DNA from: Caulobacter sp. NIBR1757
GTDB taxonomy: Bacteria > Pseudomonadota > Alphaproteobacteria > Caulobacterales > Caulobacteraceae
DNA: 64,000 nt
Direction: 5' to 3'
NCBI RefSeq assembly: GCF_027912495.1
Contig: NZ_CP115463.1
Coordinates: 4,228,501-4,292,500, forward strand
Below are positions 25,448 through 35,080 of the stretch, one piece after another; the first letter of the stretch is position 1, and the number at the start of each line of letters is the position of its first letter. Below the pieces are notes generated by a model. It saw only the letters and a list, made by a program, of their open reading frames with translations. It was not told where the DNA came from and searched no databases. Made by a program: the position numbers and the translations under genes.

Positions 25448-25972
25448 TTGAACGTCCAGATTCTCGACCGCGGGAAAGACCCCGACGCCCTGCTTCGCCT
25501 GGTGGCGACGCAGTATCCGAAAGCCGCGCTGCGCTTCCTGCGGCCGCTCGCCGATCTGCTCTGCGTGGCGCGGGACGCCTGCGGCGGCGACTTCGACAAG
25601 TTCCTGATCATGCTGGCCGTGGCCATCCGGACCACCGAGCATCCGCTGTTCGCAACCTATGCCCAGGAGGAGCTGCTGGACGGGACGATTCCCGTGTTTC
25701 CGAGCCTGGGGACGAATGTCCGGTCGGTGGCCGATTCCCTCGGGCTGCCCAAGGAGACGGTGCGGCGCAAGGTGGGCGACCTGGTCGACGCGGGCTGGAT
25801 CGTCCGGCAGGGCAACGAGCTGCGGTTCACCGACCATGCCTATCGGGAACTGGCCGGCGCCCGGGTCGGCATCGAACGGCTGGCCGTCCGAAACTTCGAG
25901 GTCGTCGCCGACCTCATCCGCAAGGCGTCGCCGCCCTGCCCCGACGGCGAGCTCCGCCAGGCCTGCGGCTAG
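25448..25972 (+). CDS. Winged-helix-like regulatory protein of unknown role
   Basis: The 174-residue protein has an alpha-helical N-terminal half (about residues 10-75). A helix-turn-helix follows near residues 90-125 (NVRSVADSLGLPKETVRRKV, then LVDAGWIVRQGNELRFTD), which reads as a winged helix like that of IclR or MarR proteins. I do not recognise the N-terminal domain. The start appears to be TTG, with GAGGAGC upstream. It is convergent with the response regulator gene, the two stops overlapping in CTAG. Confidence 0.65.
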   Translation: MNVQILDRGKDPDALLRLVATQYPKAALRFLRPLADLLCVARDACGGDFDKFLIMLAVAIRTTEHPLFATYAQEELLDGTIPVFPSLGTNVRSVADSLGLPKETVRRKVGDLVDAGWIVRQGNELRFTDHAYRELAGARVGIERLAVRNFEVVADLIRKASPPCPDGELRQACG

Positions 25973-26364
25973 GTCGGATAGCTTCCCGGGCCCATGGCCA
26001 CGAGACCCGCGACCTTCGACAGCAGATCCTCGGGCCCCAACGGTTTGCTCAGGGTGGCGTCGGCGCCGACCATGGCCGCCATCTTCAGCAGATCGAGCGT
26101 GCCCAGACAGCCCCGGCCGCTGACGGCCAGGATGCGAATGGTCGGATAGCGCCATTTGACGGCATTGATCAGTTCGATGCCGTCGCCGTCCGGCATGATG
26201 ATGTCAGTGACCAGGATGTCGGGCCGCGCCGACTGCAGGACCGTCTGGGCCCGGCCGCCACCCTGAGCCTCGGCAACCCTGTATCCGGCGCTGCCCAGCA
26301 GGCGGCTGACCGCGGCGCGAAAGGCCGCGTCGTCATCGACGACCAGAATTGATGTGGAGCCCAT
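25969..26364 (-). CDS. Single-domain response regulator (CheY-like)
   Basis: The 131-residue product is a stand-alone receiver domain. It has the acidic cluster in ILVVDDDAAF, the phospho-acceptor Asp in ILVTDIIMPDGDG, the conserved Ser in ILAVSGRG and Lys in TLSKPLG. With no output domain it should act by protein-protein contact or phosphotransfer. No kinase is adjacent. The ATG at 26364 is preferred; the longer upstream frame has no receiver similarity. Confidence 0.85.
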   Translation of the reverse strand: MGSTSILVVDDDAAFRAAVSRLLGSAGYRVAEAQGGGRAQTVLQSARPDILVTDIIMPDGDGIELINAVKWRYPTIRILAVSGRGCLGTLDLLKMAAMVGADATLSKPLGPEDLLSKVAGLVAMGPGSYPT

Positions 26365-26476
26365 GCACGCGCCCTCAGGTGATGGGGCTTTGGTAGAGGC
26401 GGCCACCGGCTCGCGCCATGCGGGCGGAACCCAGTCTGGGCCCAAGGGGATCACCGCCCCGGAGCGTCGGCGTCGC

Positions 26477-28639
26477 TCACAGAAAACTGTAGGGGTCGAT
26501 GTCGATGGTCAGGCGCAGCTGGCCGCGCGGTTTCACCCGGGCCTTCCAGGCCGCCATGTAGGCGGACAGATCGACATTGCGGTCGGCGCGGACCAGCAGG
26601 CGTTTGCGGCGCCGGCCCCGGATCAGGCCCAGCGGCGCGTCGGCGGGGCCGAAGATCTCCACGCCCGGGGTGTTGGGGGCGACGCGGGCCATGTCCTGGG
26701 CGAAGGCCTCGAGCTGGACCGGGTCAGGCCCGGAGAGGATGACGGCGGCCAGCCGGCCGAAGGGGGGCAGGCCGGAGAGCTGGCGCAGCTCCATCTCGGC
26801 GGCGACGAAGCTGTCGCGGTCGGAGGCGGCCAGGGCCTGCATGACCGGATGCTCGGGGGCGTAGGTCTGCATGAGGACACGGCCGGGGCGGTCGGCGCGG
26901 CCGGCCCGGCCGCCGGCCTGGGCCAGCAGCTGGAAGGTGCGTTCGCCGGCCCTTAAGTCCCCGCCGCGCAGGCCGAGGTCCGCGTCGACGACGCCGACCA
27001 AGGTGAGGTTCGGGAAGTTGTGTCCCTTCGCCGCCGCCTGGGTGGCGACGAGGATGTCGATCTCGCCGCGCTCCATGGCCTCGACCAGCTCGCGGGCCGA
27101 CTGGCTGCTGAACATGGTGTCGGAGGAGAAGATGGCGGTGCGGGCCTCGGGGAACAGGCGCTTGGCTTCCTCCTCGACCCGTTCGACGCCGGGGCCGATG
27201 GAGACCAGGCTGTCCTTGGCGCCGCAGTGGGGGCAGGCCTCGGGCTTTGGCATGGAGAAGCCGGTCAGGTGGCAGACCAGGCGGCCGGTGTAGCGGTGCT
27301 CGACCAGCCAGCTGTCGGTGTCGGGCGCGGTCAGTCTTTCTCCACAAGCCCTGCAGAGGACGACCGGGGCGTAGCCGCGGCGGTTGAGGAACAGCAGGGT
27401 CTGCTCGCCGCGTTCAAGGGTTTCGGCCATGGCCTGGACCAACGGCGGCGAGAGCCAGTGGTCGCGCTCCGGCGGGGTCTCGCGCAGGTCGATCATCGTC
27501 ACCTCGGGCAGGGTGGCGACACCGTGGCGAGCGTTCAGTTTCAGCCAGCCGTAGCGGCCCTGTTCGGCGTTCCAGAGCGTCTCCAGGCTGGGGGTGGCCG
27601 AGGCGAGGACGACGGCGCAGCCCTCCAGATGGGCGCGGGCGACGGCGAGGTCGCGGCCCTGGTAGATGAAGCCCTCCTCCTGCTTGTAGCTGCCGTCATG
27701 CTCCTCATCGACGACGATGAGGGCCAGCTTGCGATAGGGCAGGAACAGGGCCGAGCGGGCCCCGACGACGATGCGCTTGCGGCCGGCGGCGACGTCTTCC
27801 CAGAGGGTGCGGCGGCGGGGCGGCGCCACGGCGCTGTGCCATTCGCCGGGAGGGCTGCCGAAGCGGGCGGCCACGCGGGCGATGACTGCCTGGGTGAGGG
27901 CGATCTCGGGCAGCAGGATGAGGACTTGGGCCTCGGGATCTTTGCTGAGCGCATGGGCGGCGGCTTCGAGGTAGACCTCGGTCTTGCCGGAACCGGTGAC
28001 CCCGTCGAGCAGGGTGGCGGAGAAGGCGTGGGTATCGAACTTCTTGATCAGCTCGGCGGCGGCGGCGGCCTGGCCGGGATTGAGCGAGCCCTGGCGGGGG
28101 GAGACGTCGAGAGGCGGCGGGGTGCGGTCGGGGAGCCGCTCCTCGATGGCCAGGCAGCCCTCGTCGATCAGGCCCTTGACCACGCCGGAGGAGACCCCGG
28201 CGGCTTCGGCCAGGCGCGGGGCGGGCAGAGCTTCGCGGGCGGCGGCTTCCAGGACCTTGGTTCGGGCGGGGGTCGGGCGTTTGGGGTCGAGGCCGGTCGG
28301 GACGACGATCCGTTCGGGCTTGGGTTTCGGCGCGCGCAGGCCGCGCATGGCCATGGCCAGGGGCCAGCCGGGATTGTCGGCGGCGTAGCGGGCGGCCCAT
28401 TCGATGAAGGCGAGGGTGCCGGGCGGCAGCGGTGGGTCGTCGATGCGGTGGGAGATGGGCTTCAACGGACGGTTGCCGCCGGTCCCGTCGCGCAGGGCGG
28501 TGACGACGCCCCGCATCAGCCTGGGCCCAAGCGGGGCGGCGACCTGATCGCCGACGTTGAGGTCCATGCCCTCGGGCTCGGCGTAGTCGAAGGCCTCGGG
28601 CAGCGGCATGGGCAGGAGGACGGAGGCGATTCGGCTCAT
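26477..28639 (-). CDS. priA: Primosomal protein N' (replication restart helicase PriA)
   Basis: The 720-residue protein has the full PriA layout. It begins with an N-terminal DNA-binding domain (from [20 protein letters not shown]), followed by a superfamily 2 helicase core with Walker [10 protein letters not shown] and the motif [14 protein letters not shown]. Between the helicase lobes is a zinc-binding insert with paired cysteines starting at C429xxC and ending in CPHCGA. PriA reloads the replicative helicase at stalled forks. The ATG at 28639 gives the canonical N-terminus; upstream frame overlaps the divergent transaldolase gene. The two genes share a 57-bp promoter gap. Confidence 0.95.
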   Translation of the reverse strand: MSRIASVLLPMPLPEAFDYAEPEGMDLNVGDQVAAPLGPRLMRGVVTALRDGTGGNRPLKPISHRIDDPPLPPGTLAFIEWAARYAADNPGWPLAMAMRGLRAPKPKPERIVVPTGLDPKRPTPARTKVLEAAAREALPAPRLAEAAGVSSGVVKGLIDEGCLAIEERLPDRTPPPLDVSPRQGSLNPGQAAAAAELIKKFDTHAFSATLLDGVTGSGKTEVYLEAAAHALSKDPEAQVLILLPEIALTQAVIARVAARFGSPPGEWHSAVAPPRRRTLWEDVAAGRKRIVVGARSALFLPYRKLALIVVDEEHDGSYKQEEGFIYQGRDLAVARAHLEGCAVVLASATPSLETLWNAEQGRYGWLKLNARHGVATLPEVTMIDLRETPPERDHWLSPPLVQAMAETLERGEQTLLFLNRRGYAPVVLCRACGERLTAPDTDSWLVEHRYTGRLVCHLTGFSMPKPEACPHCGAKDSLVSIGPGVERVEEEAKRLFPEARTAIFSSDTMFSSQSARELVEAMERGEIDILVATQAAAKGHNFPNLTLVGVVDADLGLRGGDLRAGERTFQLLAQAGGRAGRADRPGRVLMQTYAPEHPVMQALAASDRDSFVAAEMELRQLSGLPPFGRLAAVILSGPDPVQLEAFAQDMARVAPNTPGVEIFGPADAPLGLIRGRRRKRLLVRADRNVDLSAYMAAWKARVKPRGQLRLTIDIDPYSFL

Positions 28640-28696
28640 GACCGCCCGGCCGCCTTGATGTACAACGCCCGACCCATCTCTACGGACGCCCCGACC

Positions 28697-29350
28697 ATGC
28701 AGCTCTTCCTCGACACCACCGACACCGCCGTGCTGGCGGACCTGGTCAAGACCGGCCTTGTGGACGGGGTCACCACCAATCCCACGCTGATCGCCAAGTC
28801 GGGTCGTCCCATGGCGGAGGTCATCGCCGAGATTTGCGGTCTCGTCGAGGGGCCTGTCAGCGCCGAGGCGGTGGCCACCGACGCCGAGACCATGATCAAG
28901 GAAGGCCGCAAGCTGGCCGACATCGCCGGCAATGTGGTGGTCAAGCTGCCGCTGACCCGCGACGGCCTGATCGCCTGCGCCGCCTTTGCGGCCGACGGCA
29001 TCGCCACCAACGTGACCCTCTGCTTCTCGGTGGCCCAGGCGCTGCTGGCCGCCAAGGCCGGCGCCACCTACGTCTCGCCCTTCGTCGGGCGGCTGGACGA
29101 CCACGGGGCCGACGGCTGCGCCCTGATCGGCGATATCCGCACGGTCTATGACAACTATGGCTTCGATACCGAGATCCTGGCTGCCTCGGTGCGCACCGCC
29201 GATCACGTGGCCCGCTGCGCCGAGCTGGGGGCCGATTGCGCCACCCTGCCGCCGAACGTCTTCGAGGCCCTCTTCAAGCACCCCTTAACCGACAAGGGTC
29301 TAGAAGCTTTCCTGAGCGACTGGGCCAAGACGGGCCAGACCATCCTCTAG
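28697..29350 (+). CDS. tal: Transaldolase (short TalC/Fsa-type)
   Basis: The 217-residue enzyme is the short transaldolase/fructose-6-phosphate aldolase type. It has [32 protein letters not shown] near residue 27 and the Schiff-base Lys in NVVVKLPLT near residue 85. [14 protein letters not shown] lies near residue 132. It interconverts sedoheptulose 7-phosphate and glyceraldehyde 3-phosphate with fructose 6-phosphate and erythrose 4-phosphate in the non-oxidative pentose phosphate pathway. Length and motifs are complete. It precedes the DUF484-xerC pair by 18 bp and probably shares a transcript with it. Confidence 0.92.
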   Translation: MQLFLDTTDTAVLADLVKTGLVDGVTTNPTLIAKSGRPMAEVIAEICGLVEGPVSAEAVATDAETMIKEGRKLADIAGNVVVKLPLTRDGLIACAAFAADGIATNVTLCFSVAQALLAAKAGATYVSPFVGRLDDHGADGCALIGDIRTVYDNYGFDTEILAASVRTADHVARCAELGADCATLPPNVFEALFKHPLTDKGLEAFLSDWAKTGQTIL

Positions 29351-29368
29351 AACAGAGCGGGCAAGAGC

Positions 29369-30052
29369 ATGTCGGACGGGGCGCGGATCAAGACACTCGA
29401 TACGGCCCCGGATCTGGCGGCCCTGCGCGACCTGATCCGCGAGAACGGCGCCCTGCTGCGCGACGATCCCGAGCTGCTGGCCGACCTGGGCCTGCGGCTC
29501 GACGCGGCCAACCTGGTCGATTTCGGGCCGGCGGCCCTGGCCCGGGTGGCGGCGACGGCGAAGCGCGAATCTAAGGCCCGGCGCATGCTGGAGGCCACGG
29601 CCCGCGCCAACTTCTCGGCCCAGGCCCAGACCCACGCGGCAGTCATCGACCTGCTGGAAGCCCGCAACCATTCCGACCTCGTGCGCCGGATGGACGAGGT
29701 GGCGACCCTGCGCTTCGGCCTGACCGGGGCGGCCGTCGCCCTCGAAGGTCCGATGCGGGTTCCGGCCGGCTGGTATCCGCTGGTCGAGGGGCAGGTGGAT
29801 TTGATCCTGGGACCGCAGAAGCTGGCGCGGATGGGCTTCCATGCCCCGGCGCTGGGTCTGTTCGGCGACAAGGCGGCAAACGTCAAATCCATGGCCATGG
29901 TCCGTCTGGCCATCTGGGAGCCGGCCCGCCAGGGCGTGCTGGCCTTCGGCTCGCCGGAACCGGAGGGGTTCACAAAAGACATGGGCCATGAGCTGGTCGA
30001 TTTCCTCGGCCGGGTGTTCGAACGCACCGCCGAGCGTTGGCCGGTGCTGTGA
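29369..30052 (+). CDS. DUF484 family protein (GAF-like)
   Basis: The 227-residue product matches the DUF484 family. It has an N-terminal helical segment (RDLIRENGALLRDDPELLADL), a coiled-coil-like middle and a GAF-like C-terminal domain ending in LVDFLGRVFERTAERW. The family is regularly encoded just before xerC in proteobacteria, as here. Its biochemical role is unknown; a link to chromosome dimer resolution is only suggested by gene order. The stop overlaps the xerC start in GTGA. Confidence 0.85.
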   Translation: MSDGARIKTLDTAPDLAALRDLIRENGALLRDDPELLADLGLRLDAANLVDFGPAALARVAATAKRESKARRMLEATARANFSAQAQTHAAVIDLLEARNHSDLVRRMDEVATLRFGLTGAAVALEGPMRVPAGWYPLVEGQVDLILGPQKLARMGFHAPALGLFGDKAANVKSMAMVRLAIWEPARQGVLAFGSPEPEGFTKDMGHELVDFLGRVFERTAERWPVL

Positions 30053-30969
30053 CCGCCGACCAGGCTCTCGAGACCTGGATCACCCACCTGGCGGCTGAAC
30101 GGCGCGCCTCGCCCCGGACGCTTGAGGCCTACCGCGCCGGAGCGACCTCCTGGCTGACCTTCCTGGCCCGCCATCGCGGCGAGCTGATCTCCGTCGAAGC
30201 CCTCGGCACGGTCACGGCCGCCGAGGTCCGCGCCTGGCTGGCCGACAAGCGCGAGCGGGCCGACGGCAAGCAGCTGGCCGCCCGATCCCTGTCGCAGGCC
30301 CTTTCGGCGGTCCGCTCCTTCCATGGCTTCATCGACCGCCGCATGGGCGTGCCCTGCCCGGGCCTCGCCCTGGTGCGCGGGCCCAAGGTGCGGCCCGGCG
30401 CGCCGCGACCGGTCAGTGAGGACCAGGCGCGCGGCCTGCTGATCGAGGCCGGGGCCGATCCGGACCGCGACCCCTGGGAGGGCCTGCGCGACCAGGCGGC
30501 GCTGACCCTGCTCTACGGCTGCGGCCTGCGCATCTCCGAGGCGCTCAGCCTGACCCGGGGCGACGCCCCCCTGGCCGAGGCCCTCCGCATCACCGGCAAG
30601 GGTGGCAAGACCCGCATCGTGCCGGTGCTGCCGGTGGTGCGCGAAGCAGTGGACGCCTATCTGGCCGCCCTGCCCTGGCCCACATCAGCGTCCGACCCGC
30701 TGTTCATCGCCAAGCGCGGCGGCGCCCTGTCGCCCCGCCATGTGCAGGCGGCCATGCAGCTGCTGCGCGGACGCCTCGGCCTGCCCGACCGCGCCACGCC
30801 CCACGCCCTGCGCCACAGCTTCGCCACTCACCTGCTGGGCGCGGGCGCGGATCTGCGCGTCATCCAGGAACTGCTCGGCCACGCCAGCCTGTCGACGACC
30901 CAGCGCTACACCCAGGTCGATGCGGCGGGCCTGCTGGCGGCCTATTCAGCGGCCCATCCGCACGCCTAG
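30049..30969 (+). CDS. xerC: Tyrosine recombinase XerC
   Basis: The 306-residue protein has an N-terminal SAM-like core-binding domain (about residues 1-90) and a catalytic domain with all expected residues. These are Arg in YGCGLRISEAL, Lys in GKGGKTR, HALRHSFATHLL (His-x-x-Arg), His in LLGHASLSTTQ and the nucleophile Tyr in RYTQVD. With XerD it resolves chromosome dimers at dif. The start is taken as the GTG overlapping the DUF484 stop; a TTG 12 bp upstream is an alternative. No mobile-element signs accompany it, so it is the housekeeping XerC and not an integrase. Confidence 0.93.
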   Translation: MTADQALETWITHLAAERRASPRTLEAYRAGATSWLTFLARHRGELISVEALGTVTAAEVRAWLADKRERADGKQLAARSLSQALSAVRSFHGFIDRRMGVPCPGLALVRGPKVRPGAPRPVSEDQARGLLIEAGADPDRDPWEGLRDQAALTLLYGCGLRISEALSLTRGDAPLAEALRITGKGGKTRIVPVLPVVREAVDAYLAALPWPTSASDPLFIAKRGGALSPRHVQAAMQLLRGRLGLPDRATPHALRHSFATHLLGAGADLRVIQELLGHASLSTTQRYTQVDAAGLLAAYSAAHPHA

Positions 30970-31226
30970 GCCCAAGCGGCCCTTATCGAAGCGACCAACC
31001 ATTATACCGCGCCGCTCGCCGGCAAGGGACCGCCCGCAGCCCTGGCCGTTGAAAAAGCTTGGGAAACTGTGCCCCTGGCGTTGGTCGGGACGCCGGAAAT
31101 GTAGCCGGCGGCGTGGGTCGGAGCGTGGTCAGCTGTCGCCGAATGTTGGTCCGATTGCGGTAGGCAAACCCACATCGAGCGAAAACGACACATCGGCCGG
31201 GACAAGGGCGTCAGAACGGCCCAAAT

Positions 31227-31248
31227 TGAATATGTCTAGACATATTCA
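31227..31248. promoter_or_regulatory. Perfect 22-bp AT-rich palindrome
   Basis: The sequence is symmetric about the centre of TCTAGA, with arms TGAATATGTCT and AGACATATTCA and no spacer. It is strikingly AT-rich for this genome and lies between two convergent genes (xerC and the GFA gene). The absence of a loop argues for a protein-binding site and against a terminator. The rest of the 280-bp gap (30970-31249) holds nothing I recognise. Confidence 0.4.
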
Positions 31249-31249
31249 T

Positions 31250-31714
31250 CTACTCCACCGGGTCCAGCCGCCTCTTCCTTGGCCGCTCGCGCATCACCCC
31301 CGGATAGCCCTTCAGCGGCGACAGGGGCTCGCCCCAATAGGTCCAGTCGGCCCGTTCGGTGAGGTTCATGTGGTAGCGGGGCTCGCGGCCGGTCCGTTCT
31401 GGAAACAGGCTGCGGGGGATGTTGATGAAGCGCGGCGAGCGGGCTTTCTCATAGGCGACCGGGGCGCCGCAGCGGCGGCAGAAGCTGCGGGTGGTGCGGT
31501 TCGCCTCATCCTCGTAGCGAGTGAGCTCGTCCTCGCCCTGCAGCCAGCGGAAGCGGCTCTTCCAGGTCCCTACGTAGGTGGCGTAGGCGCAGCCCTGGGC
31601 CCGGCGGCTGGCCTCGCCGTGATCGTGCCAGGCCCAGACGGCCGGGACGTCGATCTCGAAGCGGACGGCGCCGCAGACGCATTGCCCCTCGGACTGGACG
31701 GCGGATTTCTTCAT
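31250..31714 (-). CDS. GFA-family (glutathione-dependent formaldehyde-activating-like) protein
   Basis: The 154-residue product has the zinc-binding pattern of the GFA/CENP-V fold: CVCGAVRFEID near the N-terminus, GCAYAT in the middle (the usual CxxC is reduced) and FCRRCGAPVAYE near residue 80. Family members bind zinc. Despite the family name, few catalyse S-hydroxymethylglutathione formation, so no enzyme activity is claimed. It ends 2 bp from the 22-bp palindrome. Confidence 0.8.
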   Translation of the reverse strand: MKKSAVQSEGQCVCGAVRFEIDVPAVWAWHDHGEASRRAQGCAYATYVGTWKSRFRWLQGEDELTRYEDEANRTTRSFCRRCGAPVAYEKARSPRFINIPRSLFPERTGREPRYHMNLTERADWTYWGEPLSPLKGYPGVMRERPRKRRLDPVE

Positions 31715-31769
31715 CGCTTGCGGATCCCCCGCCAGCTTTGCGCGACGGGAGGCGGATATCGAGGGAGCC

Positions 31770-32804
31770 TCAGGAAACGATGTCGCCCGAACCGGCCGGC
31801 GGCTTGTCCTGGCCGTCGGGGCTTTCGGCCGGGGCCGCCGGTTCGTCGAAGATCGAGGGGCGGGCAGGCGCCGCGCCGCCGCCGACCGACAGGTCCTTCT
31901 TGCCGAACAGATTGCGGAACCAGGCGGCGATGCCGCCGAAGGCCGCGATGATGATGACGATGAACTTCTTGCCGAAGGCCAGGATGAGGCCCAGCAGACC
32001 CAGCTTCTTCACCGCCGCGACGCCGGCTCCGGCCGCGATCAGCCCGGCGATGCCATAGCCGGCCGACTTGTCGACGCCCGGCTTGTAGTCGGCATAGGCC
32101 GCGCCCTGTTCGAAGGCGGCGGTGTTGGCGATCTCGCCGGCGACGCCGTGGATTTCGGTCAGGTCGGTCATCGCCGAGACGACGTTGAGGCTGAGCACGC
32201 CGCGGCGGCCCAGGACCCGGATATCGTAGTTGAGGCCATGCTTGGCGCCGCCGTTGAACGACAGCTCCCGCGCCCAGATGGCCACATGGCTCTTGTCGTT
32301 ATAGGTCGGCCGTTCGGCCCAGCCGATCAGGTTGACGGTCGGATAGCCGGCCTTTTCGCGTTCGGCGTTGCGGTCGTCCTCGCCCCTGCGCAGTTCGGTC
32401 AGCAGCTTGTCGTAGTCGGTGGTCGCGGCATCCTTGTCGCTGACCCAGCCGGTTTCCTCGAAGGTGATGACGGCCCCCCAGGAGGCGTCGTCCATCGGCT
32501 TGAAGCGCGTGGGAAAGATCATCCCCAGCACGCCCTCGGCGGCGTCGGGCGGATTGCCCCAGCCCTCGACCAGAACCTGGCGGGCGCCGTCGGCGTCGAT
32601 GAAATAGTAGTCGTCGCCAAGCGCCAGGCTGGCCCCGGCCGCCGCCAGGTGAACCGTACCCGTCTGACGTGAGATCTTGTCCTGCCAGCTGACATCGGGC
32701 TGAGCCTGGGCGGCCGGCGCGGACGGCGCCTGGGCCAGAACCGGCGCGGAAGAGAAACAGGCCGCAGCCAGCGCGACCGCAGCGAACACACGTTTGAAGA
32801 ACAC
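31770..32804 (-). CDS. DUF2167 membrane protein
   Basis: The 344-residue protein has a signal peptide (residues 1-23), a large extracytoplasmic domain matching DUF2167 (about 45-260; motifs LGDDYYFIDADGARQVL, WGNPPDAAEGVLGMIFP, ITFEETGWVSDKDA and LIGWAERPTYN), and a C-terminal membrane hairpin (about 270-310) with a Pro-rich cytoplasmic tail. The family is of unknown function and often found in envelope-stress or membrane contexts. The start is a GTG at 32804 preceded by GGGGGG; a longer frame upstream lacks a signal sequence. Confidence 0.8.
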   Translation of the reverse strand: MFFKRVFAAVALAAACFSSAPVLAQAPSAPAAQAQPDVSWQDKISRQTGTVHLAAAGASLALGDDYYFIDADGARQVLVEGWGNPPDAAEGVLGMIFPTRFKPMDDASWGAVITFEETGWVSDKDAATTDYDKLLTELRRGEDDRNAEREKAGYPTVNLIGWAERPTYNDKSHVAIWARELSFNGGAKHGLNYDIRVLGRRGVLSLNVVSAMTDLTEIHGVAGEIANTAAFEQGAAYADYKPGVDKSAGYGIAGLIAAGAGVAAVKKLGLLGLILAFGKKFIVIIIAAFGGIAAWFRNLFGKKDLSVGGGAAPARPSIFDEPAAPAESPDGQDKPPAGSGDIVS

Positions 32805-32923
32805 TGAAACCCCCCGATCAATCCCCGGCAGAGAGCCTAGGGGGGCCGGGGCGAAACGACAAGACTTGTCGGCGATGCGCATGCCCCTCGTGAACCTCCG
32901 CGCCTGCGCTACACTCCCTTCCC

Positions 32924-34570
32924 ATGCGCGCCTTCGCCCGACTGCTGGACCGCCTGAGCCTGACGGCGTCGCGTAACGCCAAGCTGGTGCTGGTCCGCGA
33001 CTTTCTGAACAGCCAGCCCGACCCGGACCGCGGCTGGGCCCTGGCGGCGATGACCGGTGAACTGACCTTCTCGGCCGCCAAGCCGGCCGCCATCCGCAAG
33101 GCGGTCGAGGCGCGGATGGACCCGGTGCTGTTTCGCTGGTCCTACGACTATGTCGGCGACCTGGCCGAGACGGTGGCCCTGGTCTGGCCGGCGACACGTG
33201 GCGCGAACCGCGAGCCGGAGCTGTCGGAGGTGGTCGAGGCCCTGCGCACGGCCAAGCGGGCCGAGGTGCAGCCGATGATCGAGCGCTGGCTCGACGCTCT
33301 GGAGCCGGACGGGCGCTGGGCGTTGCTCAAGCTGCTGACCGGGGGCCTGCGGGTCGGGTTTTCGGCCCGGCTGGCCAAACAGGCCTGCGCCGACATGGCG
33401 GCCTCGAACGGCCAGGCCATCACCACCTCGCAGATCGAGGAGGTCTGGCACGCCTTGGCGCCGCCCTACGAGGACCTGTTCGCCTGGCTGGAGGGCCGGT
33501 CGGAGGCGCCCAGCGCCGACAATCCCGGACGCTTCCGGTCGGTGATGCTGGCCCATCCGATCGACGAGGAGACAGACTTCCCCAGGCTCGATCCGGCCGA
33601 CTACGCCGCCGAATGGAAATGGGACGGCATCCGCATCCAGGCGGTCAACGAGCGGGGGATGCGGCGGCTCTACACCCGCACCGGCGACGACATCAGCCAC
33701 AGTTTTCCCGACGTTCTGGAGCATATGACTTTCGAGGGGGCCATAGACGGCGAACTGCTGGTCATCCGCGACGGCGCCCTGGCCAGCTTCGGCGACCTGC
33801 AGCAACGGCTGAACCGCAAGACCGTCGATGCCAGGATGATGGCCGCCTATCCCGCCGCCATCCGCGCCTACGACCTGCTGCTCGACGGCGAGACCGACCT
33901 GCGGGCCTTAAGCTTCGCGATGCGCCGCGAACGGCTGGAGGCCTTCGTCGCCAGGGCCGCCTCGCCGCGCATCGACCTGTCGCCCATGCAGCCGTTCGAA
34001 ACCTGGGAGGCGCTGGCGGCGCTCCGGTCCAATCCGCCGGAGGGCGACGCCGCCCTCTCCGAAGGCCTGATGCTCAAGCGCTGGGACAGTCTCTATGAGG
34101 CCGGGCGGCCCAAGGGGCCGTGGTTCAAGTGGAAGCGCGATCCGCATCTGATCGACGCGGTGCTGATGTACGCCCAGCGGGGCCATGGCAAACGGTCGAG
34201 CTTCTATTCCGACTTCACCTTCGGGGTCTGGCGCGAGGACGAGGCGGGAAGCCGGACGCTGACGCCGGTGGGCAAGGCCTATTTCGGCTTCACCGACGAG
34301 GAGTTGAAACAGCTCGACAAGTTCGTGCGCGACAACACCATCGACCGCTTCGGACCCGTACGGTCGGTGAAGGCGAATCTCGATTTCGGCCTGGTGCTGG
34401 AGGTGGCGTTCGAGGGGCTGCAGCGCTCGACCCGCCACAAGAGCGGGGTCGCCATGCGGTTTCCGAGGATCAGCCGCATCCGCTGGGACAAGCCGGCCCG
34501 CGAGGCGGACGTGCTGGAGACCCTGGAGCGGATGCTGAATCAGGCGCCCGCCGCGACTGCCGCCTCGTAG
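32924..34570 (+). CDS. ATP-dependent DNA ligase (PP_1105-type)
   Basis: The 548-residue enzyme has an N-terminal alpha-helical DNA-binding domain (residues 1-190). Its adenylation domain carries the nucleotidyl-acceptor Lys 232 in EWKWDGIRIQ, plus motifs TRTGDDISHSFPD and AIDGELLV. The OB-fold domain includes WFKWKRDP. The N-terminus MRAFARLLDRLSLTASRNAK matches the bacterial 'cisplatin-response' ligase family, usually encoded with a dedicated exonuclease and a DEXH helicase. Neither partner is adjacent here. It should seal nicks during repair using ATP. It overlaps the convergent HxlR gene by 31 bp. Confidence 0.9.
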   Translation: MRAFARLLDRLSLTASRNAKLVLVRDFLNSQPDPDRGWALAAMTGELTFSAAKPAAIRKAVEARMDPVLFRWSYDYVGDLAETVALVWPATRGANREPELSEVVEALRTAKRAEVQPMIERWLDALEPDGRWALLKLLTGGLRVGFSARLAKQACADMAASNGQAITTSQIEEVWHALAPPYEDLFAWLEGRSEAPSADNPGRFRSVMLAHPIDEETDFPRLDPADYAAEWKWDGIRIQAVNERGMRRLYTRTGDDISHSFPDVLEHMTFEGAIDGELLVIRDGALASFGDLQQRLNRKTVDARMMAAYPAAIRAYDLLLDGETDLRALSFAMRRERLEAFVARAASPRIDLSPMQPFETWEALAALRSNPPEGDAALSEGLMLKRWDSLYEAGRPKGPWFKWKRDPHLIDAVLMYAQRGHGKRSSFYSDFTFGVWREDEAGSRTLTPVGKAYFGFTDEELKQLDKFVRDNTIDRFGPVRSVKANLDFGLVLEVAFEGLQRSTRHKSGVAMRFPRISRIRWDKPAREADVLETLERMLNQAPAATAAS

Positions 34571-35031
34571 GCCGCCTGCAGCTCCGCGAACACCGAGCGC
34601 GCCGGCTTTTCGGCCCCCAGGTGCAGATGGCGCAGCTCGGCCATAAAGCCCTCCCACAGGGGCGGTCCCCCCGCCTCGAGGAGCTCGGCCCGCACCGACA
34701 GGTCCCGGCTCGGCTGTTTGAACCGCCGCCCCCAGGCGCCCATCATCGCCAGCAATGGCACGAGCTGGATCGCCGCCTCGGTCAGGCTGTAGACGCCCTT
34801 CTGCCGGTGGGCGGGATCCGGCGCCCGGGTCAGCAGGCCCGAGTTCGTCAGCCGCCTGAGCCGGTCAGCCAGGATGTTCGAGGCGATGCCCTCCTCGCTC
34901 TCGGCCAACAGCCGGCCGAAGGTGCGGCGGTTTCCGAACATCAGGTCGCGGATGACGATCAGGCTCCAGCGGTCGCCGAGTTCCTCAAGCGTCAGGTTGA
35001 TGGGACAGCCGGATCTTTCAGTCTGGGCCAT
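34540..35031 (-). CDS. HxlR-family transcriptional regulator
   Basis: The 163-residue protein has the HxlR winged-helix domain in residues 10-105: CPINLTLEELGDRWSLIVIR, with the near-N-terminal Cys (position 9) that acts as a redox or electrophile sensor in several members. Further motifs are ASNILADRLRRLTNSGLL and YSLTEAAIQLVPLL. The C-terminal 55 residues are a less conserved extension. It is divergent from a GST gene, with twin operator-like repeats in the shared gap, so autoregulation and GST control are likely. Confidence 0.88.
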   Translation of the reverse strand: MAQTERSGCPINLTLEELGDRWSLIVIRDLMFGNRRTFGRLLAESEEGIASNILADRLRRLTNSGLLTRAPDPAHRQKGVYSLTEAAIQLVPLLAMMGAWGRRFKQPSRDLSVRAELLEAGGPPLWEGFMAELRHLHLGAEKPARSVFAELQAAYEAAVAAGA

Positions 35032-35043
35032 GGCGTCTTCTCA

Positions 35044-35066
35044 CCCCTTGCTAGATGCAAGTGGTC
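35044..35066. promoter_or_regulatory. Operator-like repeat 1 between hxlR-type and GST genes
   Basis: The site has half-sites CCCCTTGC and GCAAGTGG forming an imperfect palindrome. The 23-bp unit is repeated at 35081-35103 with identical 8-bp ends (CCCCTTGC and AAGTGGTC). It is a probable binding site for the HxlR regulator encoded next to it. Confidence 0.6.
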
Positions 35067-35080
35067 CGGCTAGTTTGCAA

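Noticed and set aside
30037..30969. XerC as a possible integrase of a mobile element
   Set aside because: It follows DUF484 in the usual chromosomal order with a GTGA overlap, and no att repeats, tRNA or element genes adjoin it.
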